Source: JAPLDA01 sp043783155
GTDB taxonomy: Bacteria; Bacteroidota; Bacteroidia; AKYH767-A; 2013-40CM-41-45
Direction of reading: 5' to 3'
NCBI GenBank assembly: GCA_043783155.1
Contig: JAYVZS010000015.1
Coordinates: 1 to 64,000, forward strand
Length of the DNA stretch: 64,000 nucleotides
Part shown: positions 1 through 8,501 of the stretch, piece after piece
Numbering within the stretch: position 1 is the first letter of the stretch
Layout: the number at the start of each line of letters is the position of its first letter
The notes under the pieces: model-generated
The model's database searches: none
Told to the model about the DNA's origin: nothing
Seen by the model: only the letters and a program-made list of their open reading frames with translations
Program-made: the position numbers and the translations under genes

Positions 1-846
1 TGTTTGAGGAGGAGTAAACGTGTACTGAGAAAGTGCAGTCGGCATATTGGCTTGCGTTGCATCACCCAAAGCATTTTGAGGAGTCGCGCTAAAAGTAGAA
101 CCATTGTTTGCCTGGAGGGTTAATAACTGAGCAGCTGTTGGCGTGGCAGAAATAACCGGACCGTTGATACCTATAGTATATGACATGGTGGTATTTGTAC
201 CGGTGTTCGACAAAGTCATCGTACTATAATTGAATTCGATGTGACCGTCTGCCTCAAACAATTTAATCTGGTAGTTAAAAGAACCTGTTGCTGTTGTACT
301 AAAGTCCTGCATGTTGATCCACTCCATCGTTAATACGCGGCTACCGGCAGAACCTGTAGTCAGGTATTTCATACTGTTCTGTAAATCTGAAAGCGTACCT
401 AAGTTACCCGCCGTTTGCTGATCATCATAAAAAACTGCCAAATCAACTACGCTGTTTGACGATGATGCAGAGAACGCAGTGTTCTGGTAACCATACGCGC
501 CGGTTCCACTTCCTGTTGCAACAGTTGCTGCATTCAGTGTCATGTGCCCGTTTGTTGATGCAGTGAATGTTGTGTAAGCAACTCCATCATAGATGAACGG
601 AAAACCGATGTTGGTTGTCACCGTTAAGTTGTCATCCGTGCTCGTTCCGTTTCGGTAACTTGGAAAAGAAGTACCAGTTCCTGAAATCGATGAGTACGTG
701 ATGCCCGTGTTTCTAGCCGTCGTGTAGTTACCTACACTTTGAGCATTCACGTTAGCAGCAAACAAGCATAACATCACTGCGCTCGTTAAAAGCATCCAAC
801 GATTGAAACCCGTTGTTGAAGTTGTTGGGTAGTTGTTGTTTTTCAT
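1..846 (-). CDS. Secreted protein, probable T9SS-type surface protein (3' part outside window)
   Basis: An open frame of 282 codons reads from an ATG at 846 to the window edge without a stop, so the C-terminus is missing. The first ~36 residues form a signal peptide: a polar N-region, the hydrophobic core WMLLTSAVMLCLFAANV, and a cleavage site after NAQ. The mature part is rich in Thr, Ser, Asn and Gly, with repeated short beta-strand patterns (for example IGFPFIYDGVAYTTF and STNGHMTLN). This is the composition of large Bacteroidota surface proteins that end in a T9SS sorting domain. No catalytic motif is visible. The T9SS assignment is inference because the sorting domain would lie outside the window. 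Confidence 0.75.
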   Translation of the reverse strand, partial: MKNNNYPTTSTTGFNRWMLLTSAVMLCLFAANVNAQSVGNYTTARNTGITYSSISGTGTSFPSYRNGTSTDDNLTVTTNIGFPFIYDGVAYTTFTASTNGHMTLNAATVATGSGTGAYGYQNTAFSASSSNSVVDLAVFYDDQQTAGNLGTLSDLQNSMKYLTTGSAGSRVLTMEWINMQDFSTTATGSFNYQIKLFEADGHIEFNYSTMTLSNTGTNTTMSYTIGINGPVISATPTAAQLLTLQANNGSTFSATPQNALGDATQANMPTALSQYTFTPPQT

Positions 847-1389
847 GTTGATTGATTTTATATTATTGTTTTTGTTGATTTGTTTTTTCGTTGAGTGCAA
901 AAAAAAATGCATCACAGCAACACATGCCGTAACACATTTATAATTCGTAGTAGGAAAATACTGTGTGTAAAGTTTCACGCAATAGTTTAAGTTAAGTACT
1001 CGTTTCCTGTTTTAAAATTCCCTTTGTTGATATGAAGGGACTGTAAAGATGTCTTATTCTTTTTACAAATGCAAGTTTTTTTTTTAACAAATCGTTCAAG
1101 AAGGTTAAACACTTGCAGGCGTTTGTATCGAATCGCGGTATAATGATATAAAGATTGTTTTAAATTGGCAAATTAATCTTTCACATTTTTTTAACAATTT
1201 GGTGAATGTGTTGTTTTACCCCGTGAATATTAGATGCGTTTTTTCGATTCTGATCAGATTTGGAATGTTTTGGAAAGAAGGGGTATTTATCAACACACAT
1301 CAAAGAGAGACACATTGTTAAAGATTTGATGCCCGGAAACCGAATGCGTCTATTACTTCAACAGTATTTTTTATCACAGATTTTTTTCA
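847..1389. other. AT-rich intergenic region
   Basis: This is the upstream region of the secreted protein gene. It is AT-rich, with poly-A and poly-T runs (for example near 900 and 1077). No gene was recognised. A promoter for the minus-strand gene should lie at 870-1000, but I could not find a convincing TAnnTTTG box. Confidence 0.4.
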
Positions 1390-1748
1390 CGCAGAGGCGC
1401 AAGAGTGCAAAGAAATTTATTCATCAGCTATTTTTTTTGTGGATACTTTTTCGAATTCTTTTTTCTCGCAGAGGCGCGGAGATCGCAAAGAAATTTATTC
1501 GTTTCGATTTTTTCTGTGGATGATTTTTCGAATTCTTTTTTTCATGCAGAGGCGCGGAGATTGCAAAGAAAATTTATTCGTTTCGATTTTTTCTGCGGAT
1601 GATTTTTCGAATTCTTTTTTCACGCAGAGGCGCGGAGATCGCAAAGAAAATTTATTCGTTTCGATTTTTTCTGCGGATGATTTTTCGAATTATTTTTTCT
1701 CGCAGAGGAGCGGAGATCGCAAAGAAAATTTTCTGCGCAGGATTTTTT
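1390..1748. repeat. Tandem array of ~77-84 bp units beginning CGCAGAGGCGCGGAGATCGC
   Basis: Four full units and a truncated fifth follow each other, starting near 1391, 1470, 1549, 1625 and 1702. Each opens with a form of CGCAGAGGCGCGGAGATCGC, then AAAGAAAATTTATTC, a T-rich stretch and TTTTTCGAATTC. Central units are nearly identical; the outer two are more diverged. Open frames through the array are repetitive (recurring EARR/QRRG) and have no start context, so I regard it as non-coding. The head motif belongs to a family also seen near 8621, 42686, 49021 and 59753. Confidence 0.85.
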
Positions 1749-1839
1749 TGAGGTCGATTGGGATGTTAAACCTGATTGAAATTTTTAGTAATTATTTTTG
1801 ATTTTGGAGAGACTTATTTTATTTTTGATTCGTTCCTCA

Positions 1840-2030
1840 TGCTTCGACTTTGCTTCCGCTTCGACTTCGCTCAGCATGACTCCGTTCACCCTTCCACTTC
1901 GCTCATGCTTCGACTCCGCGCGCAGGGTCACCCTGAGCGAAGTCGAAGGGACTTCGCTCATGCTTCGACTTCGCTCAGCATGACTTCGCGCGCAGGGTCA
2001 CCCTGAGCGAAGTCGAAGGGTGAAAGGGGG
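1840..2030. repeat. Palindromic repeat cluster (CTTCGACTTCGCTCAGCATGAC / CACCCTGAGCGAAGTCGAAGG type)
   Basis: At least six copies of a ~20-bp unit occur in both orientations: forward forms (TTCGACTTCGCTCAGCATGA) and reverse forms (CACCCTGAGCGAAGTCGAAG). They can pair into long hairpins. The same unit reappears as a tandem array on the other side of the GIY-YIG gene. No coding signal is seen. Confidence 0.8.
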
Positions 2031-2046
2031 TGACCCAAAATTATTT

Positions 2047-2370
2047 CTATTTCTTATATAGAAGGTGACTTGATTCATTATTGCATTTTGATAGCTCTTG
2101 AATCTTATCCCATTTGCTTTCAAATAACGCTTCTTTCTTTTTTCTCGACCAACCCTTTATTTTGGTTTCAAAGTCAAACGCCTCCTGGTTGGTATCAAAG
2201 CCAACGGTGAACATCAATGTGACAGGCCTTCTTTTAAAAGTGTAGGCATCTCTGTCTTTCCCCTCGTTATGTTCTTTTATCCGCCTGTCGAGATCATTGG
2301 TTACACCCGTATAATAGCTGTCATCGTTACATTTCACAATGTAGACTATTAATGAATAAATGCTTTTCAT
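2047..2370 (-). CDS. Small GIY-YIG nuclease-superfamily protein
   Basis: A 107-residue protein from the ATG at 2370. The frame stays open to 2487, but that extension translates palindromic repeat DNA and is excluded. The GIY-YIG core is visible near the N-terminus as the pair VYI (GIY position) and YYTGVT (YIG position), followed by the family pattern DLDRRIKEHNEG with its conserved Arg. Length and layout match the single-domain YhbQ/UPF0213-like group, whose members are predicted nucleases with mostly unknown roles. Repeat arrays flank the gene on both sides (1840-2030 and 2458-2612), a context consistent with movement of the locus, though this is inference. Confidence 0.85.
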   Translation of the reverse strand: MKSIYSLIVYIVKCNDDSYYTGVTNDLDRRIKEHNEGKDRDAYTFKRRPVTLMFTVGFDTNQEAFDFETKIKGWSRKKKEALFESKWDKIQELSKCNNESSHLLYKK

Positions 2371-2457
2371 TCGTTGGAAAAATTTAAAAAAATCTGTTTC
2401 AATTTCTGTTGAGTTTGCTTCCTTCTTTGAATGCCCGTTCGACCCTTCGACTTCGCT

Positions 2458-2612
2458 CAGGGTGACCCTGTTCGCGCAGGGTGACACTTGTTCGCGCAGG
2501 GTGACCCTGTTCGCTCAGGGTGACCCTGTTCGCGCAGGGTGACACTTGTTTCGCGCAGGGTGACCCTGTTCGCTCAGGGTGACACTGTTCGCGCAGGGTG
2601 ACACTGCGCGCG
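2458..2612. repeat. Tandem array of 19-21 bp units (CGCAGGGTGACCCTGTTCG)
   Basis: Eight consecutive units start at about 2458, 2477, 2497, 2516, 2535, 2556, 2575 and 2594. They alternate CGCAGGGTGA and CTCAGGGTGA heads with CCCTGTTCG or CACTTGTTCG tails. There is no unique spacer between units, so this is not a CRISPR array. It is a local amplification of the palindromic unit also present at 1840-2030. Confidence 0.85.
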
Positions 2613-2668
2613 GAGTCGAAGCATGAGTGGAGTCAAAATGGAATTACGTCGTCAATATACAGACAAAA

Positions 2669-4279
2669 TCAAAACCCGATGTTGGCACCGATATTTATAG
2701 TCGTTCTTTTTCCGCTGAAGTATGTCGGTGTGTAGATGCCTGCATCCGATCCGCGATTATCAGAAACCATGAACCCCGCTAACACATAACAATCGTTGAT
2801 GACCTGGTACTGCGTTTTAATTCCGAATCCGCTTGCCTGCCATTTCACATTTTGCATGAACGGACTACTGCCGACGGCGACCGTTCCGGCTTGTTCTGAA
2901 TAAGAATACTCAGCTCCTTTCCGGGCAAAGGAATACGAAATCTCAGCCGAGAATTTCGTGATCGGCTTATACATAACGCTCAGGAAGATCTCATCCGAAT
3001 TATCGCCGAGGTAATGGCCGAGGTTGTAATTGGCGGATGCGAAGGTGAGTGTATTAATATAGTGTCTGTAAGCAAAGGGATTGGTCCGGGTGTATTCGGC
3101 TGTGAGAAATAAATTGTGCACCATGAAGTTACTGAACCTCGCTCCTGCCTTCCCGCTGAATTGAGTACGTTCACCGATGGCACTGCCAAAGACGATTTCG
3201 TCCACAAACAAAGAAGTGTAGAGATGCACGTTCTTTATCTGCCGGGAACTGATGTTGAAAAACACCTGGTGGTTTTCGCCCTGCCAGTCGCTTACTATTC
3301 CATCTCCGGAATGATCGGTCGACTTATAAAAGAAGAAGGGCATGAGGTAAGCGGGCCGCACATTCTTATCACTGTATATTACCGAGTTGCCAACCGACAC
3401 ATCGAGGTGCCTTACAGGAGTAACAGTAACCATATTGGCCGCTACATATTTCGGGTATAAGACTAGGCGATTGCCGGAGTTGTTGAGATAGCTTTCGCTG
3501 CTGTCGGTTACCGCGCTGGTAAGCCAGCCATGCACATAATTAAAGTCGAGCCAGCTAACGGGATGCATGTGCAACCGCAGATGTGGAACAGAAGGTGTAT
3601 GTCCCGAAAAAATATTGGAGCCGTTGTAATTGTCGCCCCATTCAAAATGATCTTTTATAAGACCCACACTTCCCCACTCCCATGAATAAGTAAGGCCTGC
3701 ATGCATCTCACTTGATTCGCCGCTTTCTGAATCTCCGGGTCCTTCATAAGTTGCCGCCGGAAACTGGTTCAGGTACCTCGGATCAGCGAGGCGTTTGTTT
3801 TCAAGGTTGCCACGGAAACGTGCGTAGAAGCCGAGGTTTTTTCCGATGTACGAAAATGCTTCTGCCCCATTCCATCGGGGGTATATATTCCCGGCATTGT
3901 TAGAATATGCATGGATACCAATAATGGGATTAACAGACAATGTAAACAACGTGTCTTTATAGAAAAAGAGATCGAGCCGCTTATCAAAATTGTCATCTGA
4001 CCTCAGTTCTTTGTTATAATCCTTCAGGTAAAAAGCGAGTTCTTTCTTCTGCCTCAGATTGAGCAATCCTTTTTTCGCGTTCGCTTCAAAAAGTTTTTGT
4101 GCGATCAGATTTCGGGCATACGGTTTCACAGAAGAGTTAATGGAAATGACCTGCGCGTTAGCAAGCTCATCCAGAAAATCATAGATGTCGGTGTGAGTGA
4201 TATGCTGGTAGACTTCCTGTGCGGGAGTGCGGGTAATTGTTATGATCAGGAATAAAGTGAGGAAGATGATGCGTTTCAT
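2669..4279 (-). CDS. Outer-membrane beta-barrel protein, Wzi-like capsule assembly candidate
   Basis: A 536-residue protein starting at an ATG. Residues 1-20 are a Sec signal peptide (hydrophobic FLTLFLIITI, cleavage after PAQ). An N-terminal ~80-residue helical part (IYDFLDELA, LIAQKLFEA, ELAFYLKDY) is followed by alternating amphipathic strands and a final aromatic strand ending GANIGF, as in outer-membrane barrels. The order resembles the Bacteroidota proteins annotated as Wzi-like capsule assembly proteins; that link is from memory of the family and is uncertain. The next gene downstream on the same strand side, across a ~265-bp C/T-rich gap, is a sugar transferase, which fits surface polysaccharide work. 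Confidence 0.7.
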   Translation of the reverse strand: MKRIIFLTLFLIITITRTPAQEVYQHITHTDIYDFLDELANAQVISINSSVKPYARNLIAQKLFEANAKKGLLNLRQKKELAFYLKDYNKELRSDDNFDKRLDLFFYKDTLFTLSVNPIIGIHAYSNNAGNIYPRWNGAEAFSYIGKNLGFYARFRGNLENKRLADPRYLNQFPAATYEGPGDSESGESSEMHAGLTYSWEWGSVGLIKDHFEWGDNYNGSNIFSGHTPSVPHLRLHMHPVSWLDFNYVHGWLTSAVTDSSESYLNNSGNRLVLYPKYVAANMVTVTPVRHLDVSVGNSVIYSDKNVRPAYLMPFFFYKSTDHSGDGIVSDWQGENHQVFFNISSRQIKNVHLYTSLFVDEIVFGSAIGERTQFSGKAGARFSNFMVHNLFLTAEYTRTNPFAYRHYINTLTFASANYNLGHYLGDNSDEIFLSVMYKPITKFSAEISYSFARKGAEYSYSEQAGTVAVGSSPFMQNVKWQASGFGIKTQYQVINDCYVLAGFMVSDNRGSDAGIYTPTYFSGKRTTINIGANIGF

Positions 4280-4544
4280 TTGTGAAGATGCTTTGGGAAA
4301 GTGAAAGTGTGAGTGAATTGGTTCACTGATTCATTAGTGAGGGAGATAGTGAATAGAAGTTATAGTAGCTGATTGAGTTGTTGTCGATTGGTTCAATCGT
4401 TCATTGGTTTATCAGTTCATTGGCAGGCGTCTCATAATTCGAATCTGCTATACCACTTTCTCAATCTCCCATTTTATCACTTTCCCACCCTCCCACTTTC
4501 TCCCCTTCTCACTTTCTCCCTCACTAATGAACTAATGAACTCAC
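4280..4544. other. Low-complexity intergenic stretch
   Basis: The spacer contains short repeats of GTTCATTGG type (4385-4425) and a C/T-rich run built from CTCCCAxTTT and CACTTTC blocks (4450-4530). No open frame with coding character was found. Confidence 0.4.
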
Positions 4545-5717
4545 TCAACAGCTTCGCGCTTTTTTAAAAACGATATTATAACATGCAAGGAAAAAATACC
4601 TCACATCCGTAAGCAGCGGGTTCTTTTCATAGCTGACGAGGTACTTCATTTCAGATGCTTGTATCTCATCGAGTGTTTTGGGCATGTCTGCATAAAAAGG
4701 AGGGATCATGCCCGGAGTATGACGGCTTCTTTTCTCTTTTACCTTTTCAGCATATAAACTCAGGAATTGAGAACTAAGCGGACGAACTCCGACAAGTTTC
4801 AGATCGCCTTTTAATAAATTCCAGATCATGGGCAGCTCGTCGATCCAGTATTTACGAAGCAGTTTTCCAAGGGATGATACCCTGAAATCATCTTTCATTT
4901 TTCCTCCTTCAGCGAGATTATTGTGATCGTACACATATTGCTGAATGAATTCTGAATAGGCATGCATGGTTCTCACCTTATAGATATAGATGAACTTCCC
5001 GTTCTTGCCGTGCCTGCGCATTTTAAATACATGTCCATATTTCAGTTCATGATCAAAGAGCGGCTTCTTTACTTTCCGAGCGACAAACCAGAGGTTGTTG
5101 CCGATGAATTGATTTTCCTTTACTTCAAAACCGGCAGCATATAAACGGCCGAGGGTTTCTGTTCGCGACAGCACTTTATTGCGACCGGCAGTGAGCAAAT
5201 AATAGATGCGTCGGGTGAGAGGAAGTTTTGGAAAAACGCGCTTCAGCAGGAAGTCGAGCATGTAATAAATCCGGTTGAGAACGGGTGGGAATTTTTTAAA
5301 TATCCGTTGGCGGCGCAGGTATTTAGTTTCCACGCAACCGATGAATGTTCCGCCTTCCGGCAGCTTCCTGTTCACAGTGTCGAAGAATTTATTGATCTCC
5401 CTGATATCGTTCACACGTTTCAGGTTCACAATGGTTGTTGCATTTTCAGGAAGACGGTTGATGCTTTCGCTCGCAGAGGTTCGAAGGATGGAAACACCCG
5501 GCTCGGACTCGTTGCAATGGAAGGAAAGAAAAGCGCGAACATCGGCAGCCATTCCCCCTATTTTTTGAAGGCGTGATTTGCGCTTCAATCGTTTCTGTAT
5601 CTCTGCATTTTCACGAATAAATTCAGCTGATATAGCACCTGTGCCGCCTATTGATGATAGCGGTTTTAAGCCCTGATAAGCCCTGACAATTAAGAGATTT
5701 GCAAAATTCTTTCTCAT
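4545..5717 (-). CDS. Bacterial sugar transferase (initiating glycosyltransferase-like) with unusual N-terminus
   Basis: A 390-residue protein with an ATG start. Residues ~200-390 match the bacterial sugar transferase domain of WcaJ/EpsL-type enzymes, which transfer a sugar phosphate to undecaprenyl phosphate: FKMRRHGKNGKFIYIYKVRTM, then DFRVSSLGKLLRKYWIDELP, then WNLLKGDLKLVGVRPLS. The DELP and VGVRPLS signatures are intact. The N-terminal half lacks the usual transmembrane helices; instead it has a Rossmann-like stretch (TIVNLKRVNDIREINKFF, LPEGGTFIGCVE) resembling a methyltransferase fold. It probably acts at the inner face of the membrane in exopolysaccharide or glycan assembly; the substrate is unknown. 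Confidence 0.85.
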   Translation of the reverse strand: MRKNFANLLIVRAYQGLKPLSSIGGTGAISAEFIRENAEIQKRLKRKSRLQKIGGMAADVRAFLSFHCNESEPGVSILRTSASESINRLPENATTIVNLKRVNDIREINKFFDTVNRKLPEGGTFIGCVETKYLRRQRIFKKFPPVLNRIYYMLDFLLKRVFPKLPLTRRIYYLLTAGRNKVLSRTETLGRLYAAGFEVKENQFIGNNLWFVARKVKKPLFDHELKYGHVFKMRRHGKNGKFIYIYKVRTMHAYSEFIQQYVYDHNNLAEGGKMKDDFRVSSLGKLLRKYWIDELPMIWNLLKGDLKLVGVRPLSSQFLSLYAEKVKEKRSRHTPGMIPPFYADMPKTLDEIQASEMKYLVSYEKNPLLTDVRYFFLACYNIVFKKARSC

Positions 5718-6029
5718 TTTCGCCTCAATCCTTCTTATTTATTTTCAAATATAGAAGAGCAGGAATTCGATGGAAACTTTATTCTGTTAAGCATTTGCCC
5801 GTCCATGTTAAACAGGCGAATTGAATGGTAAAACAATCCTTTTGCCCGGTACGAATGCTGGAAAAAGCGGAAAGTCTCACTCTATCGGCATTATACCAAA
5901 AAAGTGTTTGGACTATTTTATTATTGAGAAATGGTATAATATCACCCTTTCAGGGTTCGTTATTAGGTCATTACCTTCTGTTTTGTTAGAAAAATAGCAA
6001 CCCTTCAGGTTTCTAATTCCTTTGTTATT
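5718..6029. other. Intergenic region upstream of tandem repeat
   Basis: No gene was recognised. It holds a palindromic stretch around 5945-6010 (ACCCTTTCAGGGTTCGT and a related CAACCCTTCAGGTTTC), similar in style to other dispersed palindromes in this window. Confidence 0.35.
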
Positions 6030-6300
6030 CCGGAGGAAATTGGCTATCTAAATTGTTGTATTTCAATGGATAATGATACTATTGAAAACCATCGAAGTCA
6101 TAAAAAGTTGATTCCGGCATGACGCTGCGCTTGATGGTCTGTCGCTAATCAGGAGAAAATTATTTATCTAAATGCCTATATTTCAACTCATAACGATACC
6201 ATTTGAAAACTATAGAAGTCATAAAAAGTTGATTCCGGCATGACACTGCGCTTGATGGTCTGTCGCTATGCCGGGGAAATTGGTTATCTAAATTGAATGG
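6030..6300. repeat. Tandem duplication, 121-bp unit, ~2.3 copies
   Basis: The block GAAGTCATAAAAAGTTGATT followed by CCGGCATGAC and CTTGATGGTCTGTCGCTA occurs at 6094 and again at 6215, 121 bp apart. The preceding part (GGAAATTGGCTATCTAAATT type) occurs near 6033, 6154 and 6274. The first two units are ~90% alike and the third is cut after ~30 bp. No open frame crosses the units in a conserved way, so it looks non-coding. Confidence 0.85.
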
Positions 6301-6390
6301 CAAAAATGTTTTGGAAGATTAAAAAAATGGGAGATTCTCTTCGTGATCTTTGGGCTGCCTTTGCGACCTTTGTAGTAAAAATTAAATTTT

Positions 6391-6551
6391 TACTACTGTC
6401 CGACAAAAAAGATACTCACCTCTTGAAACATCTATCGATAGCAGGGATTAGCGCCTCTCCCTCGGAGAGGGGTTGGGGTGAGGTCAATAAGACAGAAACC
6501 AATGGTGACGGCATATTCAAAGCGACAAAAAATATTCCCCGGACAATAGTG
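6391..6551 (-). mobile_element. MITE copy 1 (161 bp)
   Basis: The element has 12-bp terminal inverted repeats: TACTACTGTCCG at 6391-6402 and CGGACAATAGTG at 6540-6551, against the consensus CACTACTGTCCG (one mismatch each). It is flanked by a perfect 9-bp direct repeat TTAAATTTT at 6382-6390 and 6552-6560, the mark of transposition. The interior holds a palindrome (CCTCTCC-nnn-GGAGAGG) followed by GGTTGGGGTGAGG. It is in the opposite orientation to the copies at 16818 and 19912. It has no room for a transposase, so it is non-autonomous. Confidence 0.93.
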
Positions 6552-6661
6552 TTAAATTTTAACACAAACTCAACGTTCACAAAGAATTATTCGAATAAAG
6601 AATTTCTTAAACGAATTTTAGACAGATTCTAACAAATTGTTGATTGTAAAACAGAATAGAC

Positions 6662-7267
6662 ATGGAAAAAAACTGGATCGATCACCCGACCATTTTACGC
6701 GGACAATTCGTTGACCTGCTTCCCGTAGAAGAAAAACATTTAGACGAATTGCATGCAGCTGCTTCTGACCAAAGGATCTGGGAATTTTATACTGGCAACT
6801 GGTCGGTGCGGGAAACATTTCTCAGAATATATAGCGGCACTATTAAACAACGAGAATTGGGAAGAGAATATCCATTCGTGATTTTTCACAAGCCAACGAA
6901 AAAAATTATCGGCTCCACACGATTTCTCGACATCGTTCCGTATGACAGAAGATTAGAAATCGGCGCTACATGGCTGACGCCGCAATACTGGGCAACTGCC
7001 ATCAACTTTGATTGCAAACTGGCGTTGCTTACTTTTAGTTTTGAAACATTAAAAGCAAAACGGGTACAATTAAAAACGCAGCATGATAACATACGTTCGC
7101 GAAAGGCCATTGAAAAAATCGGCGGCATCTATGAAGGAATCATTCGCAAACACATACTGAAAGATGACGGTACATTCAGAAGTTCCGCTTACTTCAGTAT
7201 ACTCGATGATGAATGGGAGGCAGCAAAAACAAATTTGCAATCGCGCATTGAGAAATCATCGCGATAA
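6662..7267 (+). CDS. GNAT-family N-acetyltransferase (RimJ/RimL type)
   Basis: A 201-residue single-domain protein with an ATG start. The GNAT layout is visible: an N-terminal strand and helix (LRGQFVDLLPVEEKHLDELHAAA), the beta-4 region KIIGSTRFLDIVP, the pattern RRLEIGATWLTPQYWATAIN, and RVQLKTQHDNIRSRKAIEKIGGIYEGIIR near the C-terminus, where the N-R-S-R-K-A-I-E-K-I-G motif is the RimJ/L signature. These enzymes transfer acetyl from acetyl-CoA to a primary amine such as a protein N-terminus; the acceptor cannot be told here. It stands alone, with the MITE ending ~110 bp upstream. Confidence 0.9.
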   Translation: MEKNWIDHPTILRGQFVDLLPVEEKHLDELHAAASDQRIWEFYTGNWSVRETFLRIYSGTIKQRELGREYPFVIFHKPTKKIIGSTRFLDIVPYDRRLEIGATWLTPQYWATAINFDCKLALLTFSFETLKAKRVQLKTQHDNIRSRKAIEKIGGIYEGIIRKHILKDDGTFRSSAYFSILDDEWEAAKTNLQSRIEKSSR

Positions 7268-7694
7268 TCAACAGGCCGTTTTTGAGCGACCTCTTTCGAA
7301 GTCGTGAGACCAATTCCGCAACATAAAAATTCTATTCCTTCAACCTGTACCCTTACTCGTTACCGGATTATTTTTCGCGTTGGCTCTTTTACAGCCAGTT
7401 TCTTTCCATTCACAATTCGTGCGTATGAAGAAACCCGGTTGAATTTTTGACCTTTTATAGTTTCTGCCACTTGACTGTTGTTTTATTGAAAATAAAATTA
7501 GCGGACTTGCCTATCGGTTCCAATGACTTTACTAAGTTTTTCAAGAAGGAAAAACACTACTCCAAACCTTTCATGCAAAATTCAGAGATACATGATCACG
7601 CAGATCCACTCTCAACTTTCTAACTTCCCACTTTTCAACCTACGCTTCATCATACTAAAAGCAACCTTCCGTATGCAACCATTTCACCGAAACA
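7268..7694. other. Intergenic region
   Basis: No gene can be supported. A 36-codon open frame on the minus strand around 7364-7475 (ending KEPTRKIIR) has no good start and may be chance or a gene remnant. Confidence 0.3.
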
Positions 7695-7958
7695 ATGGTC
7701 TTGATGTTTAAGTTGTTCAGCAATTTATATCTCGAAATGAAAGCCGGGCCTGAAAGGAAAAATAAAAACATTTACAAAAACGGGACTACTGTTTTCCTCA
7801 CAGTTGTTACAGCCACGATTATTACAGTTGTAATCATTTACCGGTTTTTTCCCCGACCGGCGAATTACAGGACAGCCATTAAAAAAACGACCTCCCTGAG
7901 TTATGATTTGCAATCAAAAAATGCAGACGATTCAATGCGGAACACATTTGCTTTTTGA
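7695..7958 (+). CDS. Possible small single-pass membrane protein
   Basis: An 87-codon frame with ATGs at 7695, 7704 and 7737. A clear hydrophobic segment (TTVFLTVVTATIITVVIIY) follows a Lys-rich stretch, giving an N-in topology with a ~35-residue polar tail. I do not recognise a family. It could be a real small envelope protein or a fortuitous frame; the segment's composition and lack of stops argue mildly for real. The convergent lipoprotein gene ends 39 bp downstream. Confidence 0.35.
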   Translation: MVLMFKLFSNLYLEMKAGPERKNKNIYKNGTTVFLTVVTATIITVVIIYRFFPRPANYRTAIKKTTSLSYDLQSKNADDSMRNTFAF

Positions 7959-7997
7959 AAACAGAACTTACTAATTTTTTCAGCCAACAACAAAAGA

Positions 7998-8501
7998 TCA
8001 GCTAACCTTTTTCATCTGGCAATAAAACATGTCGTCATTCTTACCATCGCCATCAAAGTCAAGCCGCGAGCGAAGTTCAGCAAAGCCATCGGAAATATCA
8101 ATGCGATAATCCATTTGTTTATCATTCGGAAAAAGCTGGTGAATCTTCAGTTGATTTTTTCCGACATCCCACTTCCCTGCCGTTACCCGTATTAATTTTC
8201 CATCCGCCGAAGTATAGGCAGAAACGTATGTTTTATTCTGATTGAAAATAGTCTGAACAGGTTGCAGTTTTAATTTTTCAGTCCACTCGTCTTTTGTTAC
8301 ACTAAGAATCACAGACGTTTCTGTGTTGTGAATGGTATCAATACCAACCACAAGCGCATCCGATTTCCAGAGACCGACCAATGAATTCCGCAGGTCATTC
8401 TCAGCCGTGTTACCATCTTCAACCGGCGGCGGACCAGGATTACGGCTGCAGCTAAACAGGAACAGCAACACAATTACACCAGGCAGAAAAGATCTTTTCA
8501 T
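7998..8501 (-). CDS. Lipoprotein of unknown function
   Basis: A 167-residue protein from the ATG at 8501 (MKRS); an ATG at 8510 is also possible. The N-terminus is a lipoprotein signal ending in the lipobox LFSC, followed by a Pro-rich linker. The mature part has the look of a small beta-barrel 'lipocalin-like' or META-type domain (LVGLWKSDALVVG, TVGKW-like RVTAGKWDVGKN) and ends in a DFDGDGKNDD loop that could bind Ca2+. The family is not recognised with confidence. It is convergent with the small membrane ORF and has no operon partner. Confidence 0.75.
   Translation of the reverse strand: MKRSFLPGVIVLLFLFSCSRNPGPPPVEDGNTAENDLRNSLVGLWKSDALVVGIDTIHNTETSVILSVTKDEWTEKLKLQPVQTIFNQNKTYVSAYTSADGKLIRVTAGKWDVGKNQLKIHQLFPNDKQMDYRIDISDGFAELRSRLDFDGDGKNDDMFYCQMKKVS

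Noticed and set aside
1260..1801. Overlapping open frames with repeated EARR/QRRG peptides
   Set aside because: They translate the ~80-bp tandem repeat in several frames at once, lack start signals and have no protein-like composition.
2371..2487. N-terminal extension of the GIY-YIG frame
   Set aside because: The extra 39 codons read through palindromic repeat DNA; the conserved domain begins right after the ATG at 2370.
2458..2612. Possible CRISPR array
   Set aside because: Units are contiguous with no unique spacers, and no cas genes are present.
6297..6632. 111-codon frame
   Set aside because: It runs through the MITE and its flanks, so it is not a gene.
7364..7475. 36-codon minus-strand frame ending KEPTRKIIR
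   Set aside because: No ATG, no family match and too short to separate from chance.
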